DNA of 64,000 nt, taken from positions 620,001-684,000 of the forward strand of contig NZ_LN831029.1 of the NCBI RefSeq assembly GCF_001457475.1. The letters are read 5' to 3'. This document shows positions 35,567-45,296 of this stretch, piece after piece (position 1 is the stretch's first letter; each line of letters opens with the position of its first letter). Made by a program: the position numbers and the translations under genes. The DNA is from Achromobacter xylosoxidans. GTDB lineage: Bacteria; Pseudomonadota; Gammaproteobacteria; Burkholderiales; Burkholderiaceae_B. The notes below the pieces were generated by a model, which was given only the letters and a program-made list of their open reading frames with translations, was not told the origin of the DNA and made no database searches.

Positions 35567-35732
35567 GCGGGGTTCCGCGAGACAGTCTGATTCATTCCGA
35601 AATTTCCGATAAGGGCTAACCCCTATATTCCTAAAAGGGATGAAGTTCGTGGAAATTTAATCCCTTTTTCGGATTGCCGAAAGCGCCGACCATTCGGTCT
35701 GACTCATTCGATTCAGGACTACGCAGACCGCC
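35567..35732. promoter_or_regulatory. divergent regulatory region with LysR-like dyads
   Basis: An AT-richer 166-base gap between divergent lysR and the aldolase gene. AGGGCTAACCCCT (about 35613-35625) is a near-dyad, and AATCC and GGATT flank a T-tract near 35660-35676. These are candidate LysR sites by position only. Confidence 0.35.
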
Positions 35733-36407
35733 ATGGCCACCCTCATCACCGGCACGCGCATATTGCCGGCCGCTCCCGTTGCCCCCGACTCCATCCTGCA
35801 GGCGCTGGCCGGCATCGTCACGCCGCATCTCAGCGACAACCTGGCGCGCCGCGAAGGCATCGCCGGGCTGCATCGCTACAACCGCGCCGGCAAGCTGGCC
35901 GGCACCGCCCTCACCGTCAAGACCCGGCCGGGCGATAACCTGATGATCTACAAGGCCATGATGCAGGTGCAGCCCGGCCACGTGCTGGTGGTGGACGCCG
36001 GCGGCGACCTGTCCAACGCCGTGCTGGGCGAGATCATGAAACGCTACCTGCAGGCGCACGGCTGCGCCGGCGTGGTGGTGGACGGCGCCATTCGCGATGT
36101 CGGTGCGTTCGAGGCCGACGCGTTTCCCTGCTATGCGCGCGGCCACATCCACCGCGGCCCCTACAAGGACGGCCCGGGCGAGGTCAACGTGCCCGTGTCC
36201 ATCGGCGGCCAGGTGATCCACCCCGGCGACATCGTCGTGGGCGACGAGGACGGCCTGGTGAGTTTCGCGGCCGACGAGGCGCCTGCGCTGATCGCGGCGG
36301 CGCGCGCGCATGCCGACAAGGAGGCGCGCATCATGGCCGAGATCGACGCCGGCGCGCGTACGCAAAGCTGGATGCAGGCTGCCTTCGCCGCCAAGGGGCT
36401 GGCATGA
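35733..36407 (+). CDS. RraA-fold aldolase (4-hydroxy-4-methyl-2-oxoglutarate aldolase-like)
   Basis: A 224-residue RraA/HMG-aldolase fold protein. CAGVVVDGAIRDVGAFE contains the Arg-Asp pair that binds pyruvate enolate and metal in class II pyruvate aldolases, and HPGDIVVGDEDGLV is the second family block. At 224 residues it fits HMG/CHA aldolases rather than the ~160-residue E. coli RraA RNase regulator. It overlaps the aminotransferase gene by ATGA, which points to a shared pathway in which a 4-hydroxylated 2-oxo acid is cleaved to pyruvate. Confidence 0.85.
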   Translation: MATLITGTRILPAAPVAPDSILQALAGIVTPHLSDNLARREGIAGLHRYNRAGKLAGTALTVKTRPGDNLMIYKAMMQVQPGHVLVVDAGGDLSNAVLGEIMKRYLQAHGCAGVVVDGAIRDVGAFEADAFPCYARGHIHRGPYKDGPGEVNVPVSIGGQVIHPGDIVVGDEDGLVSFAADEAPALIAAARAHADKEARIMAEIDAGARTQSWMQAAFAAKGLA

Positions 36408-37621
36408 ACGGCGCCGATACGGAGTTCCTGGCGGCGCGCGCCCGCGCCATCAAGCCTTCGCCCAGCATGGCGGCCAAGACCCGGGTGGACCAATTGCGGG
36501 CGCAGGGGCGCGACATCATCGACTTCACCGTGGGCGAGCCCGACCTGCCGACACCGCCGCACATCGTGCAGGCCGGCATCGACGCGCTGAACAGCGGCGA
36601 CATCCGCTACACCGCGTCGGCCGGCTCGCGGCCGCTGCTGGAAGCGGCACGCGCCAAGTTCCAGCGCGAGAACGGGCTGGATTACGCGCTTGACGAACTG
36701 ATCGTCGGCGTGGGCGCCAAGCAACTGCTCTATACCGCGCTGGCCGCCACCGTGCAGGCCGGCGACGAGGTCATCATTCCCGCGCCGTACTGGGTCTCGT
36801 ATCCCGACATGGTGTTGGTCAATGACGGCACGCCGGTGGTGGTGGCGTGCCCGGAGGCCGACGGCTTCAAACTCACGCCCGAGGCGCTGGAACGCGCCAT
36901 CACGCCGCGCACCAAGTGGCTGCTGTTGAATACGCCATCCAATCCGACCGGCGCGATGTACAGCGCGGCGGAACTGCGCGCGCTGGCCGACGTGCTGGCG
37001 CGCCATCCCCAGGTCTGGCTGATGACCGACGAGATCTACGAGCATCTGGCCTATGGCGACGCGCGCCATGCGTCGCCGGCCGCCGTCGCGCCGGAATTGG
37101 CCGGGCGCACGCTGACCATCAATGGGGTCTCCAAGGCCTACGCGATGACCGGCTGGCGCCTGGGCTATGCCGGCGGCCCCAAGACGCTGGTCAAGGCCAT
37201 GGCCACGCTGATCTCGCAGAGCACCAGCTGCGTCAGCGCCATCAGCCAGGCCGCCGCGCGCGTGGCATTGAGCGCCGACCAGGCCTGCGTCGGCGAGGCA
37301 GCCGCCGTGTTCCACGCGCGCCGCGACCGCATCGTGACGCTGCTGGACGCGGTGCCGGGCATCCGCTGTCCGCGGCCGCAGGGCGCGTTCTACGTCTACC
37401 CCAACGTCGAGGGCCTGTTGGGACGACGCACGCCGGCCGGCGCGTTGATGCGCACCGACCTGGACGTGGTCATGTTCCTGCTGGACGAGGCCGGCGTCGC
37501 GGTGCTGGACGGCACGGCCTACGGCCTGTCGCCCTACCTGCGCCTGAGCTTCGCCACTTCGATGGACAACATCGAGGAAGGCTGTCGCCGCATCGCCCAG
37601 GCCTGCGGCCGGCTGACCTGA
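36404..37621 (+). CDS. class I/II aminotransferase (aspartate aminotransferase-like)
   Basis: A 405-residue fold type I PLP aminotransferase. DFTVGEPDLPTPPHI, GAKQLLYTALAA, PAPYWVSYPDMV, NTPSNPTGAMYS and the Schiff-base Lys in NGVSKAYAMTGWRLGYAGG mark the aspartate-aminotransferase Ib group. Clear coupling to the aldolase and, downstream, to an amino-acid importer suggests it deaminates the imported amino acid to the aldolase substrate. The true substrate is not known. Confidence 0.9.
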   Translation: MNGADTEFLAARARAIKPSPSMAAKTRVDQLRAQGRDIIDFTVGEPDLPTPPHIVQAGIDALNSGDIRYTASAGSRPLLEAARAKFQRENGLDYALDELIVGVGAKQLLYTALAATVQAGDEVIIPAPYWVSYPDMVLVNDGTPVVVACPEADGFKLTPEALERAITPRTKWLLLNTPSNPTGAMYSAAELRALADVLARHPQVWLMTDEIYEHLAYGDARHASPAAVAPELAGRTLTINGVSKAYAMTGWRLGYAGGPKTLVKAMATLISQSTSCVSAISQAAARVALSADQACVGEAAAVFHARRDRIVTLLDAVPGIRCPRPQGAFYVYPNVEGLLGRRTPAGALMRTDLDVVMFLLDEAGVAVLDGTAYGLSPYLRLSFATSMDNIEEGCRRIAQACGRLT

Positions 37622-37627
37622 ATCCGA

Positions 37628-37646
37628 CGGCCCCGCGCAGGGGCCG
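37628..37646 (+). promoter_or_regulatory. intra-operon hairpin
   Basis: CGGCCCC (37628-37634) pairs with GGGGCCG (37640-37646) over a 5-base loop between the aminotransferase and binding-protein genes, without a T-run. It may stabilise the downstream mRNA or partly terminate transcription. Confidence 0.5.
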
Positions 37647-37689
37647 CCATTGTTGGCAGTACCCATACCTATATTTCAAGGGAATCGAC

Positions 37690-38517
37690 ATGAAGCACTG
37701 GATCATCACCTGCGCGGCCGCCATCGGCCTGGCCGCCACCCTGGCGCCCGCGGCCCACGCGGACACGCTGCAGGACATCAAGGCGCGCGGCAAATTCATC
37801 TGCGGCACCATGGGCACGGCCGAACCATTCAGCTTCCAGGACCTCAAGACCCGCGCCATCGTCGGCTACGAGGTCGACATGTGCCAGGCGGTGGCCGACA
37901 GCCTGGGCGTGCCGCTGGAACTCAAGCTGATCGCGGTCGAGGCCCGCATTCCCGAACTGATCGCCGGCCGCGTCGACGTGGTCGCGGCCAACCTGGGCTG
38001 GAGCCCCGAGCGGGCGCAGCAGATCGACTATTCGCACCAGCATTTCGTGAGCCTGCAGAAGGTGCTGGCGCGTGAATCGGACAAGGACCTGAAGGCGCCC
38101 GCCGACCTGGCCGGCAAGCGCGTCAGCGCGGTGCGCGGCTCGTCGTCGGAACAAGGCGCGCGCAAGTTCATCCCCAACGTCGAGCCGGTGACCTTCAAGG
38201 ACCCCAGCGGCGCCTTCCTGGCGTTGCAGCAGGGCAAGGTCAGCGGCTTTGTCGGCTCCGAGCTGATGCTGGTCAAGCTCAAGCAGCAGGCCGCGAGCAG
38301 CGCAGTGCCGGCCAAGATCCTCGAACCCGCGCTGTTCGTGGAGCCGTGGGGCATGGGCGTGCGCCGCGGCGATACCGCGATGCTGAACCAGGTGAACAAG
38401 GTGCTGGACGGCCTGGAAGCCTCGGGCAAGGCGACGCAGATCTTCGACAAGTGGTTCGGCGCCGGCACCCCGTTCAACATGAAGCGCGACTTCCGCATCG
38501 AAGCGATCAAGGGTTGA
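37690..38517 (+). CDS. polar amino-acid ABC transporter, periplasmic binding protein
   Basis: A 275-residue SBP_bac_3 protein. The signal peptide ends at about PAAHA-D (residues 1-24). The mature part begins LQDIKARGKFICGTMG, with GYEVDMCQAVADSLG and RVDVVAANLGWSPERAQQIDYS typical of the family. The ATG at 37690 is the first that gives a signal peptide. It heads the transport part of the operon. Confidence 0.92.
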   Translation: MKHWIITCAAAIGLAATLAPAAHADTLQDIKARGKFICGTMGTAEPFSFQDLKTRAIVGYEVDMCQAVADSLGVPLELKLIAVEARIPELIAGRVDVVAANLGWSPERAQQIDYSHQHFVSLQKVLARESDKDLKAPADLAGKRVSAVRGSSSEQGARKFIPNVEPVTFKDPSGAFLALQQGKVSGFVGSELMLVKLKQQAASSAVPAKILEPALFVEPWGMGVRRGDTAMLNQVNKVLDGLEASGKATQIFDKWFGAGTPFNMKRDFRIEAIKG

Positions 38518-38545
38518 CGCGCCGCGCGCGCCGGAGCCTTCGCCG

Positions 38546-39247
38546 ATGCATTACGTCTTCGACTTCTCCGCCATCTTCCAGGGGGAGTACCCGGCCTGGC
38601 TGCTCAGGGGGCTCGTCACCACCCTGGCGCTGGCCGGACTGGCCTGGATCCTGGCGTTCCTGGTGGGCAGCCTGCTGGCGGTCATCCGCCTGACGGGCTC
38701 GCCCGTGGCCAACGCGTTGATCGCGCTGTACGTGGCCTTCCATCGCAACGTGCCGATGCTGGTGCACATCCTGTTCTGGTATTTCGGCGTGCCGGCCCTG
38801 CTGCCACAGGCCGCCACCGACTGGCTCAACACGCATGGCAGCGAGTTCATCCTGTCGTGCATCGCCATCGGCCTGGTGATGTCGGCCTATGTCTGCGAAG
38901 ACCTGCGCAGCGCGGTGCGCGGCATCCCGCCGGGCCAGGTCGAGGCGGCGCGCGCGCTGGGCCTCGGTTTTCTGCGCACCATGCGCTGCGTGGTGCTGCC
39001 GCAGGCCTTCCGCATCGCCATCCCGCCGCTCTTGAACCAGACGCTGCTGCTGGTCAAGAACACCAGCCTGGCCATGGCCATCGGCGTGGCCGAGCTGACC
39101 GCCGCCGGCCGCGAGATCGAGAACTACACGTTCCGCACCTTCGAGGCTTACGCGGTGGTGACGGCGATCTACCTGCTGCTGTCGTTCCTGATCATGGGCG
39201 GCGGCGCGCTGCTGCAGCGGCGCTACCGTCCGCTGGGAGGCCATTGA
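38546..39247 (+). CDS. amino-acid ABC transporter permease 1
   Basis: A 233-residue HisM/GlnP-type permease. Multiple TM segments ([20 protein letters not shown] onwards) and the EAA loop [30 protein letters not shown] are clear. It pairs with permease 2, which starts at the base after its stop. Confidence 0.92.
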   Translation: MHYVFDFSAIFQGEYPAWLLRGLVTTLALAGLAWILAFLVGSLLAVIRLTGSPVANALIALYVAFHRNVPMLVHILFWYFGVPALLPQAATDWLNTHGSEFILSCIAIGLVMSAYVCEDLRSAVRGIPPGQVEAARALGLGFLRTMRCVVLPQAFRIAIPPLLNQTLLLVKNTSLAMAIGVAELTAAGREIENYTFRTFEAYAVVTAIYLLLSFLIMGGGALLQRRYRPLGGH

Positions 39248-39964
39248 ATGTGGGATATCCTCAAAGACAACTGGCTGCTGCTGCTCATCGGCCAGTATCC
39301 GCATGGCCCGATCGGCGGCCTGGCCGCCACGCTGGGCCTGGCCGCCGTCAGCCTGGCGCTGGCCCTGCCTTGCGGCGTGCTGCTGGCGCTGGGCCGCATC
39401 AGCCCATACCGGGCGCTGCGCTGGCCGGCCTCGGCCATGGTGTACCTGGTGCGCGGCCTGCCGCTGCTGATGTTCATCTTCTGGGCCTACTTCTTCGTGC
39501 CGCTCATCATCGGCCGGCCGGTGGCGGGCACCACGACGATGGTGGTGGCGCTGGTGTGCTACGAAAGCGCCTACCTGGCCGAGATCATCCGCGCCGGCAT
39601 CCAGGCGCTGCCCCCCGGCCAGCAGGAGGCCGGCCGCGCGCTCGGCCTGTCGTACATGCAGACCATGCGCCGGGTGATTCTGCCGCAGGCGCTCTACAAC
39701 ATGCTGCCCAGCATGCTGAGCCAGTTCGTCTCGACCGTGAAGGAAACCTCGCTGGCCTACGTGATCAGCGTGCAGGAACTGACGTACGCCGCCAACCAGA
39801 TCAACAGCGTGCTGCTGACCAAACCGTTCGAGGTGTTCGCGTTGCTGGCGCTGACTTATTTCATCCTGAATTTCGGCCTGAGCGCCCTGGTGCACCTGAC
39901 CGAAAAGCGCATCGGCAGCCGCCGCGCCGGCCGCGCACCCGTTCCCAAGGTGGTCCCGACATGA
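39248..39964 (+). CDS. amino-acid ABC transporter permease 2
   Basis: A 238-residue HisQ/GlnP-type permease with about five TM segments and the EAA loop [30 protein letters not shown]. It overlaps the ATPase start by four bases (ATGA). Confidence 0.92.
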   Translation: MWDILKDNWLLLLIGQYPHGPIGGLAATLGLAAVSLALALPCGVLLALGRISPYRALRWPASAMVYLVRGLPLLMFIFWAYFFVPLIIGRPVAGTTTMVVALVCYESAYLAEIIRAGIQALPPGQQEAGRALGLSYMQTMRRVILPQALYNMLPSMLSQFVSTVKETSLAYVISVQELTYAANQINSVLLTKPFEVFALLALTYFILNFGLSALVHLTEKRIGSRRAGRAPVPKVVPT

Positions 39965-40686
39965 TCCGATTTTCCGAAGTGCAGAAGTGGTACGGCGACT
40001 ATCAGGCGCTGGCCGACGTGACCGCGCAGGTGCGCCGCGGCGAGGTGGTGGTGGTGTGCGGCCCGTCCGGATCGGGCAAGTCGACACTGATTCGCACCGT
40101 GAACCGATTGGAGCCTATCCAGAAGGGCGTGATCGAGGTCGATGGCCAGGACATCTACGGCGGCAAGGTGCACCTGGACACGCTGCGCAGCCACATCGGT
40201 TTCGTATTCCAGCAGTTCAACCTGTTTCCGCACCTGTCGGTGCTGGAGAACCTGATGCTGGCGCCGCTGCAACTGAAACGCGCCCGCCGTCCAGAGGCGC
40301 GCGAACGGGCGATGCAATTGCTCGACCGCGTTGGCCTGGCGCACAAGGCCGAGGCCTATCCGGCGCAGTTGTCCGGCGGGCAGCAGCAACGCGTGGCGAT
40401 CGCGCGGGCGCTGGCGATGAATCCGCCGGTGATGCTGTTCGACGAGCCGACCAGCGCGCTGGATCCCGAGATGGTGGGCGAGGTGCTGCAGGTGATGAAG
40501 GGCCTGGCTCGCGACGGCATGACCATGGTGTGCGTGACGCACGAGATGGGGTTTGCGCGGGAGGTGGCCGATACGGTCTGGTTCATGGATGCGGGGCGGA
40601 TTGTGGAGGTGGCTGGGCCGGAGGCGTTTTTCGGTCGGCCGGAGACGGAGCGGGCGCGGAAGTTTCTGGCTGAGATTCGGAGGTGA
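39961..40686 (+). CDS. polar amino-acid ABC transporter ATPase
   Basis: A 241-residue ATPase of the GlnQ/HisP group: Walker [11 protein letters not shown]-loop [12 protein letters not shown], signature [15 protein letters not shown], Walker [15 protein letters not shown] and the switch His in CVTHEMGFA. It closes the operon next to a composite repeat, and its last ~130 bases are G-rich. Confidence 0.95.
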   Translation: MIRFSEVQKWYGDYQALADVTAQVRRGEVVVVCGPSGSGKSTLIRTVNRLEPIQKGVIEVDGQDIYGGKVHLDTLRSHIGFVFQQFNLFPHLSVLENLMLAPLQLKRARRPEARERAMQLLDRVGLAHKAEAYPAQLSGGQQQRVAIARALAMNPPVMLFDEPTSALDPEMVGEVLQVMKGLARDGMTMVCVTHEMGFAREVADTVWFMDAGRIVEVAGPEAFFGRPETERARKFLAEIRR

Positions 40687-40729
40687 ATGGGGTGTTGCGC
40701 TTGGGGTTGGGTTCTTGAGTCGCGCGTGT

Positions 40730-40879
40730 CGGGGTCGGTGGGGGATGGCGGGGCTACGATTGCGGTCCGGAGCGTTCGCTCCGGACTGCCCCTTCGTCAT
40801 CCTCGTTGCCGCCTGCCGGCGGCTGCCTTCGGATTCCCTCGGGCGCATCTACACGCCCCGCCATCCCCCACCGACCCCG
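40730..40879 (+). repeat. type 1 variable-arm inverted repeat (copy C)
   Basis: Perfect 25-base arms at 40730-40754 and 40855-40879, same arms as copy A. The inner core segment differs: it carries the GCCGCC and GGCGGC hairpin found in type 2 copies. Confidence 0.9.
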
Positions 40880-40980
40880 CCACGCGCTCGCGATGAGACT
40901 TAGCCTCGGGCGTTGGGGCGGTCTGTGTGCTTGGCGTTTTGGCGCACATCGGGGCTGGAGAGGAGGGTCTTGCGGGGCCC

Positions 40981-41015
40981 GCCGCAAGCCGGCCGCGCGG
41001 GCGGCCTTTTGCGGC
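40981..41015 (+). repeat. GC hairpin, class 2 (copy C1)
   Basis: Identical in structure and arms to 7324-7358. Confidence 0.85.
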
Positions 41016-41252
41016 TTACACGGCGTCTTGCGTCGGGGTGATGGCGCTCTCGCGTGTGGGAGAGGCCGAATCGCTTGCTATTGAAAGCCTGTTGGCACCC
41101 CGCCTGTTTGTGGTCGGCGCGAGAGGTCGTCACGCGCAACATGTCTTATGCCGCGCCGACCACCACCGCCCCTCCCCCTGACGTGCGGAATCATTAGAAA
41201 ACCGCTCGCCGCCAGCGCGCAGCGCACCCGCAACACAGTCAAATGCACAGAC

Positions 41253-41286
41253 GCCAGTTGTGGCCGCCCGCGCGGCCGCAACTGGC
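41253..41286 (-). repeat. GC hairpin, class 2 (copy C2)
   Basis: Arms GCCAGTTG and CAACTGGC; position equivalent to 7715-7748, whose arms are different. Confidence 0.88.
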
Positions 41287-41348
41287 AGCCCCGCAGATTC
41301 CATTCCCTGCACACAGGTCTAGCAGCGCGACAAGCCTAGATACGCGTA

Positions 41349-41512
41349 GCCCCTCGGGCGGGCGGACCCGATGGCGGGCAACCTCGATGCGCCCGACGGA
41401 ATCCGAAGGAGTCGCCGAAGGCGAGGACGAGGATGAGGATGGGGCAGTCCGGAGCGAACGCTCCGGACCGCAATCGTGGGCGCCCGCCATCGGGTCCGCC
41501 CGCCCGAGGGGC
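41349..41512 (-). repeat. type 2 variable-arm inverted repeat (copy C)
   Basis: Perfect 31-base arms at 41349-41379 and 41482-41512. Relative to copies A and B there is one G-to-A change in the left arm (CCCGATGG) and the matching C-to-T change in the right arm (CCATCGGG). Confidence 0.9.
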
Positions 41513-41593
41513 GACCTACGAAGATCAACGACGACGCCAAAAAAACACCAAACCCCAAAAGCAGCAGCAGAAAAAACCCGCCACCAAGCACAA

Positions 41594-42427
41594 TCACTCA
41601 GCCAACGGATCCTGAAACTGCGAACACTTCACCTGCACCAGCTTCCGATCCTGCAACCGCAACGCCGTCAACGCCCCGCCCCATACGCATCCCGTATCCA
41701 GGCAGATCACATCCGGCCGCACCATCAGCCCCAGCGTCGACCAATGGCCGAACACCGTCGTCACGTTGCGCGTCGCGCGGTTCGGCACGTCGAACCACGG
41801 CACCAGGCCCGCCGGCCAGGCGCCCGGCGTCACCTTGGTCGCGAACTCCATATGGCCATTCGGCGTGCACAGGCGGATGCGCGTCAGCGCATTGATGATC
41901 ACCCGCATCCGCTTGCCGCCCTTGTGGTCTTCCTTCCACGTGGCCGGCTCGTTGCCGTACATCTTCTGCAGCGCCTTCTGCCAGTTCGGGCCGCGCAGCG
42001 CATCCTGCACCTCGGCCGCCAGCGACAGCGTCTTGGCCACGTCCCACTTGGCCAGCGTGCCCGCGTGCACCATCAGGTGGTCCTGCTCGAAATGCGCCAG
42101 CGGCCGCGAGCGCAGCCAGTCGATCAGGTCGGCCGAATCCGGCGCCCGCAGGATCTCGTCCAGCGTGTCCGACTTGGACGGCTTGCGCACGCCCGCGGCG
42201 GCCGCCAGCAGGTGCAGGTCATGGTTGCCCAGCACCACCGTGGCGCGGTCGCCCAGGTCGATGATGCGGCGCAGGGTCGCCAGCGATTGCGGGCCACGGT
42301 TGACCAGATCCCCGGCGAACCAGAAGCGCGACTTCGGATCGCCGACCAGTTCGGGGTGGGACAGCAAGCGATCCAGCGGCGAGCAGCAACCTTGCACGTC
42401 GCCGATCATCCAGATACTGCCGTTCAT
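41594..42427 (-). CDS. apaH: symmetrical bis(5'-nucleosyl)-tetraphosphatase
   Basis: A 277-residue metallophosphatase that hydrolyses Ap4A to two [43 protein letters not shown] and [12 protein letters not shown] are the canonical metal-site motifs, and [10 protein letters not shown] follows. The ATG at 42427 overlaps the lptG stop. The 3' end near the repeat is CA-rich on the plus strand. Confidence 0.96.
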   Translation of the reverse strand: MNGSIWMIGDVQGCCSPLDRLLSHPELVGDPKSRFWFAGDLVNRGPQSLATLRRIIDLGDRATVVLGNHDLHLLAAAAGVRKPSKSDTLDEILRAPDSADLIDWLRSRPLAHFEQDHLMVHAGTLAKWDVAKTLSLAAEVQDALRGPNWQKALQKMYGNEPATWKEDHKGGKRMRVIINALTRIRLCTPNGHMEFATKVTPGAWPAGLVPWFDVPNRATRNVTTVFGHWSTLGLMVRPDVICLDTGCVWGGALTALRLQDRKLVQVKCSQFQDPLAE

Positions 42428-43602
42428 GCGGGACTCTTGCTCCAGGGCCAACGTTGTTGGACGATACGGGTGATGGTGTGGCGGTACTCCATGTAGCTCA
42501 TGGCGCCCAGCGCCAGGGCCATGGCGCCGATGTTCGGCCCCAGGGCGGTGAGCCAGGGCGGCCACTTGCCCAGCATGCCTACGTTCAGCGCCAGCTGGTT
42601 GAGCATGAAGAAGCCCACGCCCAGCAGGATGCCGATGAACACCTTGGCGCCCACGCCGCCACGGCGCGTCTGCATCAGGCCGATGGGGGCGGCGATGGTG
42701 ATCATCACCAGCAACGTGAACGGATACGCCAGTTTGCGCCACAAGGCGACCACCTGTCGACCATATTGCAGCTGGTTGTTGCGCAAATAATCCACATAGT
42801 CCAGCAGCGTCACGATCGACATGCGCTCGGGGGTCAGGACCCGCGCCAGCAGGCGTTCCGCGCTCAGGGTGGTGTCGACAGTGCGCTCGGGCACCTTGAC
42901 CACCACCGCCGGGGGATTCTTGGGCGGACGGGCGTCGGCCAGCGTCTCGGCGGCGTTGTCGTCCAGGCGGGTTTCCGAGACGTCCTTGAGGACCAGGTCG
43001 CCGTGGGCGAACAGGCCATTGGGCGCGGTCGACAGCACCGACAGCGTCAGGTCCTTCTTGAATTCGTAGAGGGTGACGCCGGTGACCTGGCCGTCGCCCT
43101 GCAGCGCGGCGATGTTGATGATGCGGGTGCCGCCGTTGGCCGTGGGTTCCTTGAACCAGTAGCCGCTGTTCAGGCGGTCGCCGCCGGCCTTGCCGCGGAA
43201 CATCAGGTTGGCCTCGCCGGATTTCATCTCGGCCCAGGGGGTGACGTACTCGGACAGCAGGGCGGCCCCGATCATCAGCGGGATGGTGACGATCCAGAGC
43301 ATGCGCAGCAGGCGCATGCCGCTGACGCCCGAGACCCGCAGGATCACCAGCTCGTTGCGCTGGGCCAGGCCGGCCAGGGCCAGGATGGCGCCGATCAGCA
43401 GGCCGATGGGCAGCAGGTCGTAAAGTCGGGTCGGGATGGCCAGCGCCTGCATGTACAGCAGGGCCATCATGGAGAACTTGTCACCCACGTTGTCCAGGTC
43501 GTCCACCAGTGCGAAGAACGTGAAAAGACCCAACAGGGCCATAAGGACCACTGCGCAAGAGCGATAGATCTCGCGGGCCAGGTAGCGACGGGCGGTACGC
43601 AT
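42424..43602 (-). CDS. lptG: LPS export ABC permease (YjgQ family)
   Basis: A 392-residue inner-membrane permease. It has N-terminal TMs ([19 protein letters not shown] onwards), a periplasmic beta-jellyroll of about 200 residues, and C-terminal TMs ([39 protein letters not shown]). It belongs to the LptF/LptG family that moves LPS to LptC. The usual LptF neighbour is absent here; the name G rather than F is based on overall resemblance. Confidence 0.88.
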   Translation of the reverse strand: MRTARRYLAREIYRSCAVVLMALLGLFTFFALVDDLDNVGDKFSMMALLYMQALAIPTRLYDLLPIGLLIGAILALAGLAQRNELVILRVSGVSGMRLLRMLWIVTIPLMIGAALLSEYVTPWAEMKSGEANLMFRGKAGGDRLNSGYWFKEPTANGGTRIINIAALQGDGQVTGVTLYEFKKDLTLSVLSTAPNGLFAHGDLVLKDVSETRLDDNAAETLADARPPKNPPAVVVKVPERTVDTTLSAERLLARVLTPERMSIVTLLDYVDYLRNNQLQYGRQVVALWRKLAYPFTLLVMITIAAPIGLMQTRRGGVGAKVFIGILLGVGFFMLNQLALNVGMLGKWPPWLTALGPNIGAMALALGAMSYMEYRHTITRIVQQRWPWSKSPA

Positions 43603-43693
43603 GTAAGGGACGAAGGAGCGCGTAAACGTGAAAGCTTAACAAATCCGGCCGCCCAAGGTGGGCGGGAACCGGTCCGGATGGCGGGTTTCCGTA

Positions 43694-44428
43694 TCAGGGG
43701 ATGTCGACCATCTGCATCCGCCGGGTCAGGGTGTACACGCGCGAATTCAGGTAGTTGGAATTGCGGTGGCTGTCATAGAAGCGCGGATTGGGCAGCATGG
43801 CCGCCAGACGGGCCGACTGGCTGGCTCCCAGGTTGGCCGCCGGCACGTTGAAATAATGCCTGGCGGCCGCCTGGGCGCCGAACACGCCGGTGCCCCATTC
43901 GGCCACATTCAGGTACAGCTCCAGGATGCGTTCCTTGGTCATGACGTGTTCGATCATGTAGGTCAGCACCAGTTCCTGGCCCTTGCGCAGGTAGCTGCGG
44001 GAGCTGGACAGGAACAGGTTCTTGGCCAGCTGCTGGGTGATGGTCGAGCCGCCGCGCATCTTGCTGCGTCCGGCCGCTTCCTGTTTCTGGTTGTATTCCC
44101 AGGCCTTGCGGATGGCATCCCATTCGACGCCGTCGTGTTCCGTGAAGTTGGAATCCTCGGACGCCACCACCGCCCGCTTCAGGTTGCGGTTGATCTTGTC
44201 ATAGGGCACCCACTCGTACTTCAGCTGGAAATCGGGGTTGCCGTCGCGCAGGCGCGCCAGTTCCTCGCGCATGATGGCGCTGCTGCCGGGGTTCTGGTAG
44301 TTGTACCAGACCACCAGTCCGAACAGCCAGAACTGGTAGAGCAGCACCGCGCACACCAGCGCCATCAGCGTGCCGGTGATGATACGGAACCAGGAGCGGC
44401 GCTTGCCGCTCTTGCCGCGGGCGGCCAT
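43694..44428 (-). CDS. mtgA: monofunctional peptidoglycan glycosyltransferase
   Basis: A 244-residue membrane-anchored GT51 enzyme: an N-terminal TM (about 16-42), catalytic Glu in AVVASEDSNFTEHDG, then GGSTITQQLAKNLFL, EHVMTKERILELYLNVAEWG and GVFGAQAAARHYF. It polymerises lipid II glycan chains. It follows aroE with a four-base gap. Confidence 0.95.
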   Translation of the reverse strand: MAARGKSGKRRSWFRIITGTLMALVCAVLLYQFWLFGLVVWYNYQNPGSSAIMREELARLRDGNPDFQLKYEWVPYDKINRNLKRAVVASEDSNFTEHDGVEWDAIRKAWEYNQKQEAAGRSKMRGGSTITQQLAKNLFLSSSRSYLRKGQELVLTYMIEHVMTKERILELYLNVAEWGTGVFGAQAAARHYFNVPAANLGASQSARLAAMLPNPRFYDSHRNSNYLNSRVYTLTRRMQMVDIP

Positions 44429-44432
44429 GCCC

Positions 44433-45296
44433 TCAGGTCCCGGCCATGAGCGCCTCGCGCAGCGCCGTCAGCACCGGGGCGGGGTCGGGCCGCACCCCGT
44501 GCCAGATGAAGAAACTCTCGGCCGCCTGGCCGACCAGCATGCCGAGGCCGTCGGCCGTCAGCGCGGCGCCATCCTGGCGCGCCTGGCGCATGAACGCCGT
44601 CGGCTGGGCGCCGTACATCATGTCGTAGGCGGCGGCGCCTTCGGCGTACAGGCCGGCGGGCAGCTCGGGGGCGGCGTCCTGCAGCCCGCTGGCGGTGGCG
44701 TTGACGACCAGGTTCCAGCCGCCGGGCAGGGCGGCGTCGGGCAGGCCGCCGGCAGTAACGCGGGTCTGCGGCTCGGCGCCCGTCTCGCGCCAGCTTTCGG
44801 CCAGCTCCAGGGCGCGGGCAGCGGTGCGGTTGACGATATGGATGCGGGCGCAACCGGATTGCGCCAGCGGTTGCAGCACGCCGCGGGCGGCCCCGCCCGC
44901 GCCCACCAGCAGCACCGAGGCGCCGCTCAGGCGCACGCCCAGGCGCAGCAGGTCGGAAACCAGGCCGACGCCGTCGGTGTTGCAGCCGTGCCAGGCGCCG
45001 TCGCGCCAGGACAGGGTATTGACCGCGCCCGCCAGCCGCGCGCGGCTGGACAGATGCCCCGAGGCCAAGGCATAGGCTTCCTGCTTGAACGGCACCGTTA
45101 CATTCAGCCCCAGGCCGCCCTCGGCGGCGAACCCGGCCACGGCCGCCGTGAAGCCGTCCACCGGCGCCAGCAGGCGCTCATAGCGCAGCGGCTTGCCGGT
45201 CTGGCGGGAAAACAGGGCGTGGATCTGGGGCGAACGGCTGTGCGCGATGGGGTTGCCGATCACGGCATAGCGGGCAAGAGGGGGCGCCTCGGTCAT
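44433..45296 (-). CDS. aroE: shikimate dehydrogenase
   Basis: A 287-residue NADPH enzyme of the shikimate route. RYAVIGNPIAHSRSPQIHALF binds shikimate, NVTVPFKQEAY has the catalytic Lys, GAVNTL follows, and GAGGAARGVLQPL and VNRTAARA form the NADP site. The ATG at 45296 overlaps the TonB-like stop by four bases. Confidence 0.95.
   Translation of the reverse strand: MTEAPPLARYAVIGNPIAHSRSPQIHALFSRQTGKPLRYERLLAPVDGFTAAVAGFAAEGGLGLNVTVPFKQEAYALASGHLSSRARLAGAVNTLSWRDGAWHGCNTDGVGLVSDLLRLGVRLSGASVLLVGAGGAARGVLQPLAQSGCARIHIVNRTAARALELAESWRETGAEPQTRVTAGGLPDAALPGGWNLVVNATASGLQDAAPELPAGLYAEGAAAYDMMYGAQPTAFMRQARQDGAALTADGLGMLVGQAAESFFIWHGVRPDPAPVLTALREALMAGT

Larger units (their letters stand above)
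40711..41521 (+). repeat. composite intergenic repeat, copy C
   Basis: The 40687-41593 gap between convergent ABC ATPase and apaH genes repeats the copy A layout: type 1 (40730-40879), class 2 hairpin (40981-41015), class 2 hairpin (41253-41286) and type 2 (41349-41512). It has only one copy of the box that is doubled in A. No gene is seen. Confidence 0.85.
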
